A DNA stretch of 64,000 nt, taken from assembly GCA_034440635.1 (NCBI GenBank), contig JAOTON010000056.1, positions 1,149,501-1,213,500 on the forward strand, given 5' to 3'. The notes under the pieces were generated by a model that saw nothing but the letters and a program-made list of their open reading frames with translations, was not told the DNA's origin and ran no database searches. A program made the translations under genes and the position numbers. Position 1 is the stretch's first letter. Every line of letters begins with the position of its first letter. Source of the stretch: Lepas anatifera. Taxonomy: Eukaryota > Arthropoda > Thecostraca > Lepadidae. Shown piece by piece: positions 49,429 to 60,721 of the stretch.

Positions 49429-50554
49429 TCTGAAAGGTATCATCATGTCTTTCGAATCGAATCCAACGAGATTTTGGTATTTTCTGAATTGTATGAAGTG
49501 AGGAAAAAGTCAATTCCCTGCGTTGAGTGACGGAAACAATATTGCGGCGGATTTGTTAAATCAAGTATTTCCACACAACTTCAGCGAACCTTCTGTCACA
49601 ACCTACCCAGTGACTATAACTCATCACCTACCACTTTGACCATGACCTACCACCAATTTGACTACCTCTTGACCTTACATCACTTTCATGTTACTGAATC
49701 TCAAGTCCAGGACATTTTAGGCCTCTGTTTATACAAAGCTTGTACACAGGCTTGTAGGCTTGTACTAGGTGCGTATACAAAGATTGTGGTCCTGCCAGCG
49801 TCAGGGCACACGTTATTAGAGAGTGTAAAAACGAACTGGCGAACGCCTTAAAACTCCTGTTTGAGAAATCCGTAAATCAGTAAACATTCCGCGTTAGGTT
49901 GGTAGAGGTCAAAATATGTCCAATTTTCAGAAAGAGTGCAAATAAATAGTCCGGGAGCTACGGAAGTGGCTTACCCTTTCCACTGTGCGGTAAGGTCCTG
50001 GAACGATGAGTATGCGTTCCATCTCGCACATGTCCAACCAGTTTGGACCCCAAAAACAATACGATTTCGTCCTACGCCAATACTGCGACACAAATGTGGC
50101 GACTCTTTTAAAAACGGTGTGGGAATATGTATGTATATTCTAGTCACCGAACGCACACTGGCATGCACTGACCGAAAGGGCGTGTTCGGGAGCGCAAACC
50201 ACGTACGCCTTATTTAAAAGCTCCGCAAATCATTCAATATTTCCAGCAACGAGTATGCGTTGTGAGTATTCCCTATTTCCGGCAATACGGATGATAGCAA
50301 ATCATTTGATTGAACCGCCTGTGCTCTGGAAGTCCTGAAGGCAGCTTTTGATTAATCCAATTTATTATGCATTCAGCTGATCTTCTCCAAGCGTAGAGAG
50401 GACTCAAAGCATGCTTCACCTGTAAAAGCTTTGGATAGCGAAAACATCCGTCTCTAAACGAGTGTCGTTTGATGTGCCACCGTTACCATTTAAGTATGTT
50501 TCGTCTTGTGGCTGTAGTTCTAAGCACCAACCCCAGCGCAGTATCAGCGCTAGC
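49429..50554. other. Unassigned intron sequence
   Basis: A short run of TGACC motifs occurs at 49600-49675 (possible T1 relic). Nothing else is recognised. Confidence 0.4.
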
Positions 50555-50749
50555 CACGGGCGGGTCCAAGGGGGGCCAAAGGAGCCGTGGCCCCCTCCAA
50601 TGCCTAAAATAATGTATTTTGGCCCCATGGGTCAAATTTTTACCGTTTCTCTTGAAAAATACTGTTTTCGCGATTTTTATCAATTGGAGCCCCCCCCCCA
50701 TAAAACGTTGGTTTGGCCGCTCCAAAAGTTGCTGCTGGATCCGCCAAGG
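50555..50749 (+). mobile_element. hAT-like MITE (195 bp), in galE intron 1
   Basis: Left CACGGGCGGGTCCAAGG, right CTGGATCCGCCAAGG (imperfect inverted ends). Flanking octamers GCGCTAGC and GCGCTGGC (7 of 8) at 50547-50554 and 50750-50757. Confidence 0.75.
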
Positions 50750-51334
50750 GCGCTGGCCGGCGCTCAGCCCCGTGCCGCGGCAGTTAGCTTTAGGCTGAGC
50801 GGTTTGGACTTGCATCCTGGAGTGCCTCTGGGCATTCTCGGCACCTTGAAATATGTCCTCAACCTGGAAGCGTTGAAGTTTTCGAGTCATTAGCAAAAGA
50901 GTGTATAACTTGTAGGAGTTGCCCGGCTCAGCTGTAAAGGAAGTTTTCAGAGTCTGAAGATAGGTGTGCCGTCATTGCTGTTCAAACACCTGGGCTTGTA
51001 GTTCAAGACGATTGCAAAGCGTGACGTGATTCCCGTGGACGGATATCTCGTGAAGAGTAACTCTTGCCACACATTAATCGGGTGCGATTTGATGAACATG
51101 GTGAACTAGAAGTGCCCTTTTCAAGGCTTTGAGGTGCCGTTTTAGGAAAAGTACGGAAAACCCTGAAAAGGCTTGGAAAACGTGTAAAAACAAATGATTG
51201 GATGGAAAAAAGACAAAATATAGTTTCCAATAGACATTTTGACAAGGGACGTGCTGTTTGCCAATAAATGGTCATCAATAACGCTTAACTTGGGAGGAAA
51301 AGGTAATTAAATATAACCTTTTCCTGTTCATCAG

Positions 51335-51455
51335 GCACACAAATGCTGGGGAGGCACCTGCCCTCAAGCGTGTAGAGGAGATCACGGGCAAGGAGCTCAC
51401 CTTCTACCAGATCGACCTCCTGGACGCACAAAAGGTCAACGAATTGTTCGACAAG
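51335..51455 (+). CDS. galE: UDP-glucose 4-epimerase, coding exon 2
   Basis: The acceptor ends at 51334 after a pyrimidine-rich tract. The first base completes the codon split at exon 1 (AG|G, Arg42). The exon encodes residues 42-82: RHTNAGEAPALKRVEEITGK then ELTFYQIDLLDAQKVNELFD and a final Lys. It aligns with the GALE region between the NAD-binding second strand and the helix before the AVIHFAGLKAVGES block. The donor is AAG|GTAAGC. The next exon, which should encode that block, was not found in the remaining 12.5 kb, so intron 2 is at least that long. Confidence 0.93.
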
Positions 51456-51840
51456 GTAAGCGTGCAGTCGTGATGCCTGCAGTTCCTGTTAGATAGTCTA
51501 TCACGTGCAATAAAACGTATCAGAGCAATAAACCGTGCGATACCGAACTGTCCCAGCTCCCACCGCCGCCCTGGCTTTGCCAATGGCCACTGTCGCCAGA
51601 GACAGACATGTGGGTTTCTTCTTTTTGGAGGTGCCCGTTTGGAGGCGCTCGGGACATAACAATCTCTGCCAGTTCCACAAAATCCAACAGAACAGATCAT
51701 TCACGGATTCATGTATGAGCAGTAGCAACTGGTGAAAGTTATGGTAACAGAATAAGAGGGGCATTGCATTAATTTTCGGCCAGGTTCCAACTCTGACCTG
51801 GTAGATATCGGGCGGAAGGGATGGTAGGCGGGGTCACGTG
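51456..51840. other. Start of galE intron 2, unassigned
   Basis: Follows the donor GTAAGC. No repeat recognised. Confidence 0.5.
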
Positions 51841-52586
51841 TTAAAGGGAAGGTGGCACCTTCATAACGTGATTTTCACTGAGATAGCCAAGTTGTAAAGC
51901 AAGCCGGAAAAACCCGGTACTCAAGATATTATTTGTCTTGGAACTCGAGATTTCCGTAGAAAAAGCTAAAACCTACCTGAAATGTACCCCTCATGTACCC
52001 TTAGCAGCAGGCCAAAGTTGTCATGGCTGTTGGTGTGACGATATATGCTGACGTCACGGTGAGTATCTGTCAATCGAAGCCCTTAAAGTGTATTGAATAT
52101 GGTAGTGGTTGCCAGATCATGACATCGTCAACAGGCAAATATTTCTTTCTTTCCCTAGAGGAGCATTTTAAAATAAAATATTGAGCTTATTATACATTTT
52201 TTTAAGAAACCATGGACTCCTCCTCAGGGGCGTAGCCAAGGGGGGGCGGCAGGGACAGTCGCCCCTCCCTGAGGGGCCCGAAGGGCCCCCTGAAGACACG
52301 AGCCGTGCAGAGCGCGGCTCGCCCGCACTATACTATGTGGCCAAATTTGGCATTTTATACCAGACAGGGCCCTCTTAAGCCCTCTTCGGCACTTTATTCT
52401 GTAACAAGCAGGGTCCTTTTTACCCATCAGGGCCCTTTTGGCGCTGTCGCAGGGGCCCTTTTCGGGGCGCCACCCCTCCCTGAGCGAAATCCTGGCTACG
52501 CCCCTGCTCCTCCTTGATTTTCGGCTGAAAGTTCCCTTAATTACACTAAATTCCAGGATTCGACCAAGTTGCCACTTTCCCTTTAA
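51841..52586 (+). mobile_element. TTAA element, family T2, interrupted by a MITE
   Basis: TTAA 51841-51844 and 52583-52586, ends AGGGAAGGTGGCACC and GTTGCCACTTTCCCT. After subtracting the MITE and its duplication (290 bp) the length is about 456 bp, equal to the copy at 31626-32079, to which it aligns in reverse orientation. Confidence 0.9.
52225..52506 (+). mobile_element. hAT-like MITE (282 bp) inside a T2 element
   Basis: Ends CAGGGGCGTAGCCAAGG and CCTGGCTACGCCCCTG. Perfect duplication CTCCTCCT at 52217-52224 and 52507-52514. The T2 copy at 31626 shows the same place without the insertion (CCTCCTTGATTTTC on its minus strand). The interior is GC-rich and non-coding. Confidence 0.95.
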
Positions 52587-53648
52587 TGGCTCACTTGAGG
52601 TCACTGTAAGCAATGGCAGTAGCTAGCTTCAGTTCTCATTCAAATCTGGCATGCATGCCCTCCAGGACAAGTGTATTTCAAACCTGTCACCAGGCTTAAC
52701 ATAAAAAGCAGACTGGTCTCTCTGCCTACAAGCCTGTGTTTATTCTTTCGATGGCGCACAGAGGCGGTGCTGGTCCCTCGTGACAGCCTGGGCACTATTT
52801 ACTCATTGCATATATAGGCATGTTTGTATGGAGGTAAGCACGTAATTAGGTGTCAATGTTAACAGTATTTGGACGACGAGTCAAATATGTGGGGCTGTTT
52901 ACTTGGACTGGTTGAGATTCATGCATACTAAGAACCATAAAATACTTGAACTTGTCGAAGTGACCTCCAGCAAGATCTACAAAAGTCTATTTGAATCTGC
53001 GGACAAATTTTCATTAAGCTCTAAGCTTGCAATATATGTTCTCATCCTTCATACTTAAACCGGCATTTCTGAGTTATTCAAAGGCACAGTTGTAATACAA
53101 ATGCAACTACGTAAAGTTCTGAGATGGCGTGGTGAAAAGGGCGGACTGAATGAGGAAGCACAGATCTCTTCCGACAGAGGGGTGATTAATGAAACAATTA
53201 GAATCTATAGATAAAGGTTATCTAAAGTTTGATTGAAGATTGGGTGTTCAGGCGGGCTCTAGAAATGACGTCCGGCCCCTACCTTGTGAACCGCATCAGC
53301 GTCTACGCAGTCTTCAAATAAGGCAGGTGCTGTAGTAAATCCCTCAGCAATCAAAGTTCTGATCAACACTGCCCAATGTAATTTGCCGATAGCAGCGTAA
53401 ACCCACTTCACATCCTCGTATTGCTATATTAAGAACCGAACTGCGAAGGCACTTACCCTAACTCAGCGGGCAGTACTTGCCCTGTGTCAGGATATACTAA
53501 CCTTACTTCATTACTACTCGACGGCGAAATCCTGGATGAGAAGGGAACAACTGTATCGCACACTAAGAGTTACGGTACCGCCCCTGGCAACACAGAAATC
53601 CTGAGATGATTTACTATATTTCCGAGCACATAGATAACGATGCTTTCT
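52587..53648. other. Unassigned
   Basis: No gene or repeat recognised. Confidence 0.4.
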
Positions 53649-53976
53649 AGGATGGCACAGTGTGAGATGCTCTGATCTCACTGGCCTTACTTGCTAGGAT
53701 GGCTCAGTGTGAGGCTCTGATCTCACTGGCCTTACTTGCTAGGATGGCTCAGTGTGAGGCATGCTCTGATCTTCACTGGCCTTACTTGCTAGGATGGCTC
53801 AGTGTGAGGCATGCTCTGATCTCACTGGCTTACTTGCTAGGATGGCTCAGTGTGAGGCATGCTCTGATCTTCACTGGCCTTACTTGCTAGGATGGCTCAG
53901 TGTGAGGCATGCTCTGATCTCACTGGCCTTACTTGCTAGGATGGCTCAGTGTGAGGCATGCTCTGATCTCACTGAC
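53649..53976. repeat. ~49-bp tandem repeat, about 6.5 copies
   Basis: Units AGGATGGCTCAGTGTGAGGC, ATGCTCTGATCTCACTGGCC and TTACTTGCT. Some copies have small indels (loss of GCAT, CTTCACTGG variants). Confidence 0.93.
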
Positions 53977-54254
53977 CAGTGTTGCATCCAGTTAACCCGA
54001 TTCATATCATGCAAGCAATTACTGATGCCCGACGCGCCGAAATGGAAGGGTATCGATGACAGTGTTACTACACTGTGTTACTGCTTGTTCCGGGTGGTTT
54101 AATCAAATTGTCAGTGGATCGATCAAGCTTACCGCAGAGCTACCATTGCAAGTCTTAGTCTTTGTCTTTCAGAATTTTGTGACGATCTCTTCTTCTAAAT
54201 CTTTTTTCCTCTAACAGTGAATGAATTCTGGATGTCCTCTTCCTTCCGTGTTTG

Positions 54255-54528
54255 TAGCTACTCGAGGTAGTGACTGCAGTGCTCTATTCTGCCAATTCTC
54301 CTGCTGTTGTGTCTGCAGCTATTCGAGGCTGCCATGATCTATTCTGTTAATTCTCCTGCTGTCGTGTCTGCAGCTATTCGAGGCTGCCATGATCTATTCT
54401 GTTAATTCTCCTGCTGTCGTGTCTGCAGCTATTCGAGGCTGCCATGCTCTATTCTGCCAATTCTTCTGCTGTCGTGTCTGCAGCTATTCGAGGCTGCCAT
54501 GCTCTATTCTGCCAATCCTTCTGTTGAC
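54255..54528. repeat. ~55-bp tandem repeat, about 4.5 copies
   Basis: Units GTGTCTGCAGCTATTCGAGG, CTGCCATGCTCTATTCTG and CCAATTCTCCTGCTGTC. Confidence 0.92.
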
Positions 54529-55952
54529 CTCATGAATCGCCTTTTGAAGGAAACAGCAAGAAGTGCAAATAACTTCCCATAACCATGGAGTGAATCTGAA
54601 AGAACCCTTCACTTATCCTGCTCGATATGGTCGTTCACGGAGTCGGCAAGATGCTGAAGGCTGGTCTAAACCCAAAAGTGGGCAGCAAATACTTTTTGGA
54701 ATGGGATCCGCGTGCATGCCTAACTAGTTATGTACCGAGAAAAGTATTTTAGAATCCCGCCTGTGAAAGCATTTATGCTGCATTGCTACACCTGTAGCAT
54801 TGCAGCATTTCTCTTATTTCAGACTAGCATGGTCACGTGGGGGCAATTATGATCTCTGGCTGCGGTCACGAGGGACGGGGGGCAGCTAATGGCTGTACCA
54901 GCTGTTCAAAATGTCAACGGAAGCTTTACGATGGTTGATAAGGTTGAACTCCGGAAACCGTACTGTCGATGTTTACTTTTGTTGACAATAATTGTAATAT
55001 ACCTCAACACAGCCATCACGCGGACCTACCGTGGTCTGGCCTGCCCTGACCTGACCTGGCGTAAGTAGAGATCATCATCATTGGTTTAAGCTATACATGA
55101 ACACCAATATTCACTCAGGTCCCAGCATGCTTGTTTTCCCAATATGCATGAATTTAGACCGAATTTCAGAAAAGTGCAAAAATTGCGGGTAAATTGACGA
55201 CCTAAAAGGTGAATGAGTCGAAGTATGCGATTAAAACAAGTATTGCATGAAAGCTTATTTACTTGTTTTTTGTGGCCTCTTTATCAACTTCTTTTTCATG
55301 TTTTTTTTTGCCAATTTTGAATAGTTGAAAGTTTTTAGCTCGGCGCGTGACGTCAAAATAAACCAAATTTGCTTATTTTGGTCTGAATTAACTCTGAGTG
55401 AGCAAAATAATGGGAAATCATCCCCACCCGAAAATTTCCAAACTTCATAAAGAGTGTCGTGCAGTCTCCAGCTCTTTGGATCTTCCTTCACTGGACAACA
55501 GTGCCCTTCTAGTTTTCTCAATACCTGCTGGTCTGTTTCCGAAGGGAAATGACCTTTGTAAGCTTTGCTTAAGGCCAACATGGCCCCCAACTAGAGATTT
55601 TGTGCAAGGCGGGAACGAGAAATACCCGATAAAGCAAACAGGATTGTCCTTCCTTCTCATGAAATTGCTGAGTCCCCCCTTGATGTGTGGTCTTTTCTTT
55701 ATTTAGTCTCCTGTAAAATTTGAAAATAAATGCACCGTGTGGTATCCTGATATACTGGTTTATCTTCCTCCCTGAACATCTTGGCTTGTCTGGCTTGTTT
55801 TCCTAACGTTTCATGCTTCCTGCCTTCTGACGCTGCACACTGATGGTAATAGTTGCACACTCGGGGTGAGCTGATCCGCACCGTGTATCCCTTACCGGGG
55901 CGCGTTGACCATAACTCAACAAGCTCAATCAACTTACCCCGACACCCCTCCG
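54529..55952. other. Unassigned
   Basis: AT-rich, with no recognised repeat. An open frame at 55398-55706 overlaps minus frames and lacks domain support. Confidence 0.4.
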
Positions 55953-56165
55953 CAGTGGCGCCGCCACGGAATTTCCGTGGGGGGGGGACGGACCCGGGCT
56001 GGTGCTGACCGGGGAGGCGAATTTTGGGCATATTCGGTACCTGACAGCATTAATGACGATTGACCTAAATATTTTTTGGGGGACATCCCCCCTGGTTGGC
56101 AAACAGGGGGACGCGTCCCTCCGTCCCTCCCCCGCTTTCGGCGCCCATGCCCCTCCGTCACTTTG
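55953..56165. mobile_element. Possible hAT-like MITE
   Basis: Left CAGTGGCGCCGCCACGG followed by a GGGGGGGG run. The right side ends in GCCCCTCCGTCACTTTGG. The ends match poorly and no flanking duplication was found. Confidence 0.3.
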
Positions 56166-56279
56166 GAGACAGCTGACGCAAAAACTGACAGATCGATTCT
56201 CACTGTTTTCAGCTCAAATACTTGAATACCCAAAAACTACTTATACCGGGCTCAAATACTACTCAAATACACTGTTTTC

Positions 56280-56460
56280 GGCTGAGTATTTAGCTTTAGT
56301 CTCTGGGTTGCTGAGTACTTGACATTGGTCTCTGGGCTGCTTTACGCGTGAACCCAAGAGGTTAAGCGTCTTATTCCTCTTCATGGGTTGCCGAGTACTG
56401 GGCAGTGTTTTCTGGATTGCTGAGCACCTGGCATAGGTCCCTGGGCTGCTGAATACTTGC
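56280..56460. repeat. Degenerate ~40-bp repeat
   Basis: GCTGAGTACTTGACATTGGT, CTCTGGGCTGCT motifs recur three to four times with divergence. Confidence 0.6.
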
Positions 56461-56512
56461 TAAATCAGGCTCAACCCGAATGCCGAGCCACTGGGATCGA
56501 ATGCAGCACGGG

Positions 56513-56645
56513 TGGAAATCCCGGGGGTTGGGGGGTCAGGACTCCCCCTGGATTTTGGGTCTCCCATAGCCTTTGTATAGGGCTTCTATGGCCGCACCAG
56601 TGTTAACCCACCCAGGACCCCCCCTGGATCGAGAAGAGATTTCCA
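56513..56645 (+). mobile_element. Short inverted-repeat element, copy 2
   Basis: Ends TGGAAATCCCGGGGG and AGAGATTTCCA. The interior has CTTTGTATAGGGCTT and CCAGTGTTAA, as at 40252-40410. Confidence 0.7.
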
Positions 56646-56739
56646 GCCATGGAATGCAGTATTTCTGGAGTCCTTACGCCACGGCAAAGATCAGTCTTGG
56701 AAAAACACTATTTAAACTGGAGGAAGCGTGACTAATCAC

Positions 56740-57085
56740 CTACCCAACCTGTCGAGTCCGTGTCGGGACAAAGCGCGGCCGGTTCTCCGTACGTGCCACG
56801 TGGCGCACTCCACCGAGGTTTTGCCGCTGTGCGCGGCGGCGCCGGCTTTGTCGTCGGCGGCGGCGGTAATGGCTCGGTAGGAAGCGATGACTGGGCTTTG
56901 TCGGGGGTCGGCGCCGCGGCCGAGTCTACCTGTCTGTGGCGGCTGCCCCCGGGCGCCGCGCCGCTCTCCACGCCGCGGCAGCGGTGTTTTTGTACGGAGT
57001 GAAGGTTGGGATGAGATGGTCTGTGACCTGAGGGCGATGTGGGGTTTACAGCCGGTCCGGTTATGGACACTCGGGCAAAACATGG
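56740..57085 (-). other. GC-rich island; uncertain minus-strand coding potential
   Basis: A 345-bp patch, far richer in CpG than its surroundings. The longest frame (minus, 56732-57343) encodes a Pro/Ala-rich segment (PPPPTTKPAPPRTAAKPRW) but begins in AT-rich DNA. Plus frames are open as well. It could be an exon of an unknown gene or a CpG-rich regulatory patch. No decisive splice sites were seen. Confidence 0.3.
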
Positions 57086-57251
57086 TCTCTTGGAATGTGT
57101 GCTGAGATGTGTAACTGCGGGCTGGGCCCCACCTCGTGAAAGGTGTAATTTACGTTGGAAGCATAGAATCAGCATTACGTGGCATGGAAAATGAATAATA
57201 CACCACAGTATTGTTTCATGAAAATACCGCGTGAAATGCGTGGAGATATTA

Positions 57252-57340
57252 TTGAAAGGGAATGTGGCACTTTCATAATTATATTCGAACTGAGATAGCC
57301 ATGTGAAAGAGCATACCGAGCATCCACTCGGTCGGAATTT
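57252..57340 (+). mobile_element. TTAA element family T2, left-end fragment
   Basis: TTGA (altered TTAA), AGGGAATGTGGCACTTTC, then CTGAGATAGCCA as in the other T2 copies. The match stops after about 90 bases. Confidence 0.75.
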
Positions 57341-57503
57341 CATTTGTTAGAGCTTACTGTTTGCGGAGAAAAATGTGAAAATTCACGACCTATTGACACC
57401 TCCCTCATCGACTGGTCACGTGGTATGAGGCGACCTTGGGAGCGTGACGTAATGCTCATGTCATGCCCTGCTGCGCTCACAAATATGTCTTGTTTGGACG
57501 TCA

Positions 57504-58536
57504 TTAACCTGCGTCCCACCAGGGGTCCGGCGCCACCTTCGCCCCACCGGAGGCCATCGATGGCCCCTCTAACTCCGAAAATATGGAGGCTAGCGCAAAT
57601 CTGCACAGTGCATTTGAAAGCTCACGTGAATTGAGTATGAACTTACCTCACATTTTAAGCACTCAGGTCAATGGTTTGACCTACAGAGGTCAAGTTAGGT
57701 CACGATAGGCCATTTTCACTAAAATATGCAATGCTTAAGCAAACTGAGCATAACTCTAATGCCATTAGAGCTATTGAGATCTGGTAAAGTACATTTGATA
57801 GGAAAAGGCCAGACTTGTTTCCGCTATGTGGAACGTCATCACCTCCCGCCATTGATTTGACCTTCAGATGTCACCTCGTGACCTTATATGACCTGAGGTC
57901 ACGAAAGGTCAGAAAGTGACCTTGCCGTATATCAAATGAAAGCCAGTGACAAGACATACACGATGATGTTTTTAATTTAGTGGTCTAGCTTTATTAGGTC
58001 AAAAGTTTTTGTCAAAATACTGGTGACCTTGGATGACCTCGGAGAGGTCAAAGGAAAAATATGGCCTCTGGGATTCGTGAAAGGGTGTCCAAGAACGCTT
58101 TTCTGAACAAGCTGAGCATTTGCTATATTTTTTGTGACTTTTAAATCATGGGACAGCTATTTCCCATGCTTTTTCGATTGGAGAGGTCACCTCGTGATCG
58201 GACCTCAGATCACGAAATCTAAAAATCCCGGATATACACCTTGTAGACCCTGGAGGGTTCATAAAGTGGAGGAAGTTTCAAATTGACCATACAAATTGAT
58301 CGACAAAGAAATGTAGCTGTTAGAGAGCTCAACAGTTGAAGTGAGGTGACCTTGGTTGACCTCGTCTGGTGACCTGACCTTGTGTGACCTGGGGTAAAAC
58401 ATTTCAGGGATGGTGGGAAAACGATGAGGTGAGAGATAGAGCCCTCAACCGCGGTGCTGCGTCTCGTCGTTTTTTTTTTGCTTTCCCGAAAAAACCTTAC
58501 GGGGGGCCATCGATGCCCCAGGTGGGGGAGGGTTAA
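57504..58536 (-). mobile_element. TTAA-flanked DNA element, family T1 (palindrome subtype)
   Basis: TTAA at 57504-57507 and 58533-58536. This is the reverse-orientation counterpart of 14236-15265 over its whole length, with the longer arm (GTCCGGCGCCACCTTCGCCC) now on the left. The palindromes are slightly decayed (GGAGGCCATCGATGGCCCCT and GGGGGCCATCGATGCCCC). AGGTCA/TGACCT pairs are kept at corresponding places (57660-57705, 57850-57925, 58020-58050, 58340-58395). Confidence 0.9.
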
Positions 58537-58789
58537 TACATACATGTTTGAAATGGCTTTGCCACTCGCAACTATAAACACGTTTAACATTCTTCAATAG
58601 CTACCTAGCTTCATCCCAGGTTCCATGGTCATTTCTGCATGCAGGCATGGTGCTGAATGGTGACAGCTGATGTTGGGAAACCCCCGGTACGTGCTATTCC
58701 CGTCCCTGTTGCTCCAAATTATTGCTTTTCCAAGTTCCAAACTGACACCTTTGATCACGTTACCTTTGGTGCCTTTACTCAGGGGCGCA

Positions 58790-60721
58790 GCCAGAGCTTT
58801 CGTATGGGGGGGCTCACCAACTTTGAGGGGCACCCCGGGAAAAAAGGGCACTTTTTAACGTAACCTATAAATTTACTATATCTTTGTTTATATCATTTTT
58901 GGGCATCTTTGGTTCAATAAAAATGCAAAGAAATCATTGACGGAGAAGGAAAACTCGATTAAAACCGAAAAAAGGAACAAAATATCACAAAAATGCCATG
59001 AAAGTAGCCAAAACACTACTTTTTGGGATAGATTTAAGGACAGCCAACTCATGCAAGTACTTAACATCAGCGGAGCATGTGATATCTGTTACAATGTGCA
59101 GGTTAAGGCATATTGGAGTCGAACTTTTTGTTATGCCCACTGGTTTTGTCGTGACGAGTGAGCCCTGGCTGAACGCGGATTAAGTTCCTTGCCTCCCACA
59201 ATCGCCGTGGGACGAGGAGTGGCATAGTGTCTTTGGAAGAACACATTTTTGCTGCCGGAAAAATTTGGGAGATACCTTTTAAACTCGTTTATTAAGTTCC
59301 ATATTCTCAAGGATCGGTCCCAGTTAAGGGTAAATAAAAGGTGAACAGGCCGGTGGTTTAGATGGGGATAGTGTGACAGGGCTGAAAATTGTAACAACTA
59401 GTTCTTCATTTAAATTAATTAGTAGAAATCCTGGTTTAGGGGACTGTGCTCTGAGCTCAGAGGCACATGCCTTTTTATCATCCCTTCCCAGAATCCACCA
59501 GTATAATAAGCAATTTATATAACCTGGGGTGCCTAGGTATCACAAGCCGCTTTAGAGATTCCTCATTCCTCGTTAGCTCCGTTTTACAAGGGGTGTTTCA
59601 TTGCGTTCTTATTCCCCATCTATTCAAGACCAGCTCTGGGGCCCCCAAATGTGGATCAGAGGCCCCCAGAGCAGCTTCCCCCATCCCCCAGTTGTGCCTC
59701 CAGGGACAAGACTAGCTCAGTGACCCCGCCCCGAAATGATGGGTGTTGGCCTTGTGTTATTATTATCTGTCTATTCAAGACCACCTCAGGGGCCCCTGAT
59801 GTAGATCAGGCCACAGAGCAGCTCATGCTTCACCCAGGGACTAGACTAGCTCATTGGTCCCAGAGACGAGGTCATCAGACTAGCTCAATGGGCCACAGAT
59901 AGGCTCATAGGGCCTTAAACCAGTTCAAGAAGCTCCAGAACAGTTTAAGGCGCCAGATCACCTCAGGGGGCCTCAAGCCAACTTAGGGGCTCTCACAAGC
60001 TCAGCGCCCAGACCAGCTCAGGGTACACTCAGAACCTAGACCCACTCTTGGGCCCCAGATTAGCTCTTGGGACCCCAGATCAGTTCAGGGGCCTCAAGTC
60101 AGGTCAGGGGGCAGGATCAAGTCAGGGCCACTAAATCAGCTCAGGAATCCCTCACCAGCTCGGGGCCCAAGCAGTTCAAAAGCCCCAGAGCTGCTCAGGG
60201 AACACCAGATCGGCCCATAGGGCACCAGATCAGCCTCGGGGACAAATAATCAGATCAGTAGTCCTCGACCAGCTCGGGGCCCAGATCAGATCGGGAATAC
60301 CAAATCAAGTTAGGAGGCACTTAATCAGCTCAGGGGCCCCAAACTATCTCAGGGGCCCTCACCAGCCCCTGTGGGCCCAGTTCAGCTCAGGGCCTGGGAG
60401 CTGCTCAGAAAATCACGTAATCAACCCAGGAGGCCCGGGTCAGCTCAAAGGGCACCATATTAGCCATGGGGCACCAGACTAGCTCAGAGGGAATAAGATG
60501 GACTCAGGAGACACACTGATGACTCAGCAGGCACCAGATCGACTCAGGGGGCATTAGTTAAGTTCAGGAGGCAGTATATCTGCTCAGGGTGCACCAGATC
60601 GATCAGCACAGGGAGCATGTTCAAGTCAGGGGCACTAAATGAGCTCAGGGATCCCTCATAAGCTCGGGGCCCAATCAGTTCAAAAGCCCCATAGCTGCTC
60701 AGGGCACACCAGATGCCCATA
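58790..60721 (+). mobile_element. hAT-like element C, copy 2, truncated
   Basis: Begins CAGGGGCGCAGCCAG and follows 16853-17892 and then 25563-26468 with few differences, so it lacks the 7.7 kb insertion of copy 1. The uninterrupted target reads GTAGATCAGGCCACAGAGC near 59800. The match stops inside minisatellite C at 60721, and no 3' end is present in the window. A duplicated flank therefore cannot be checked. Confidence 0.9.
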
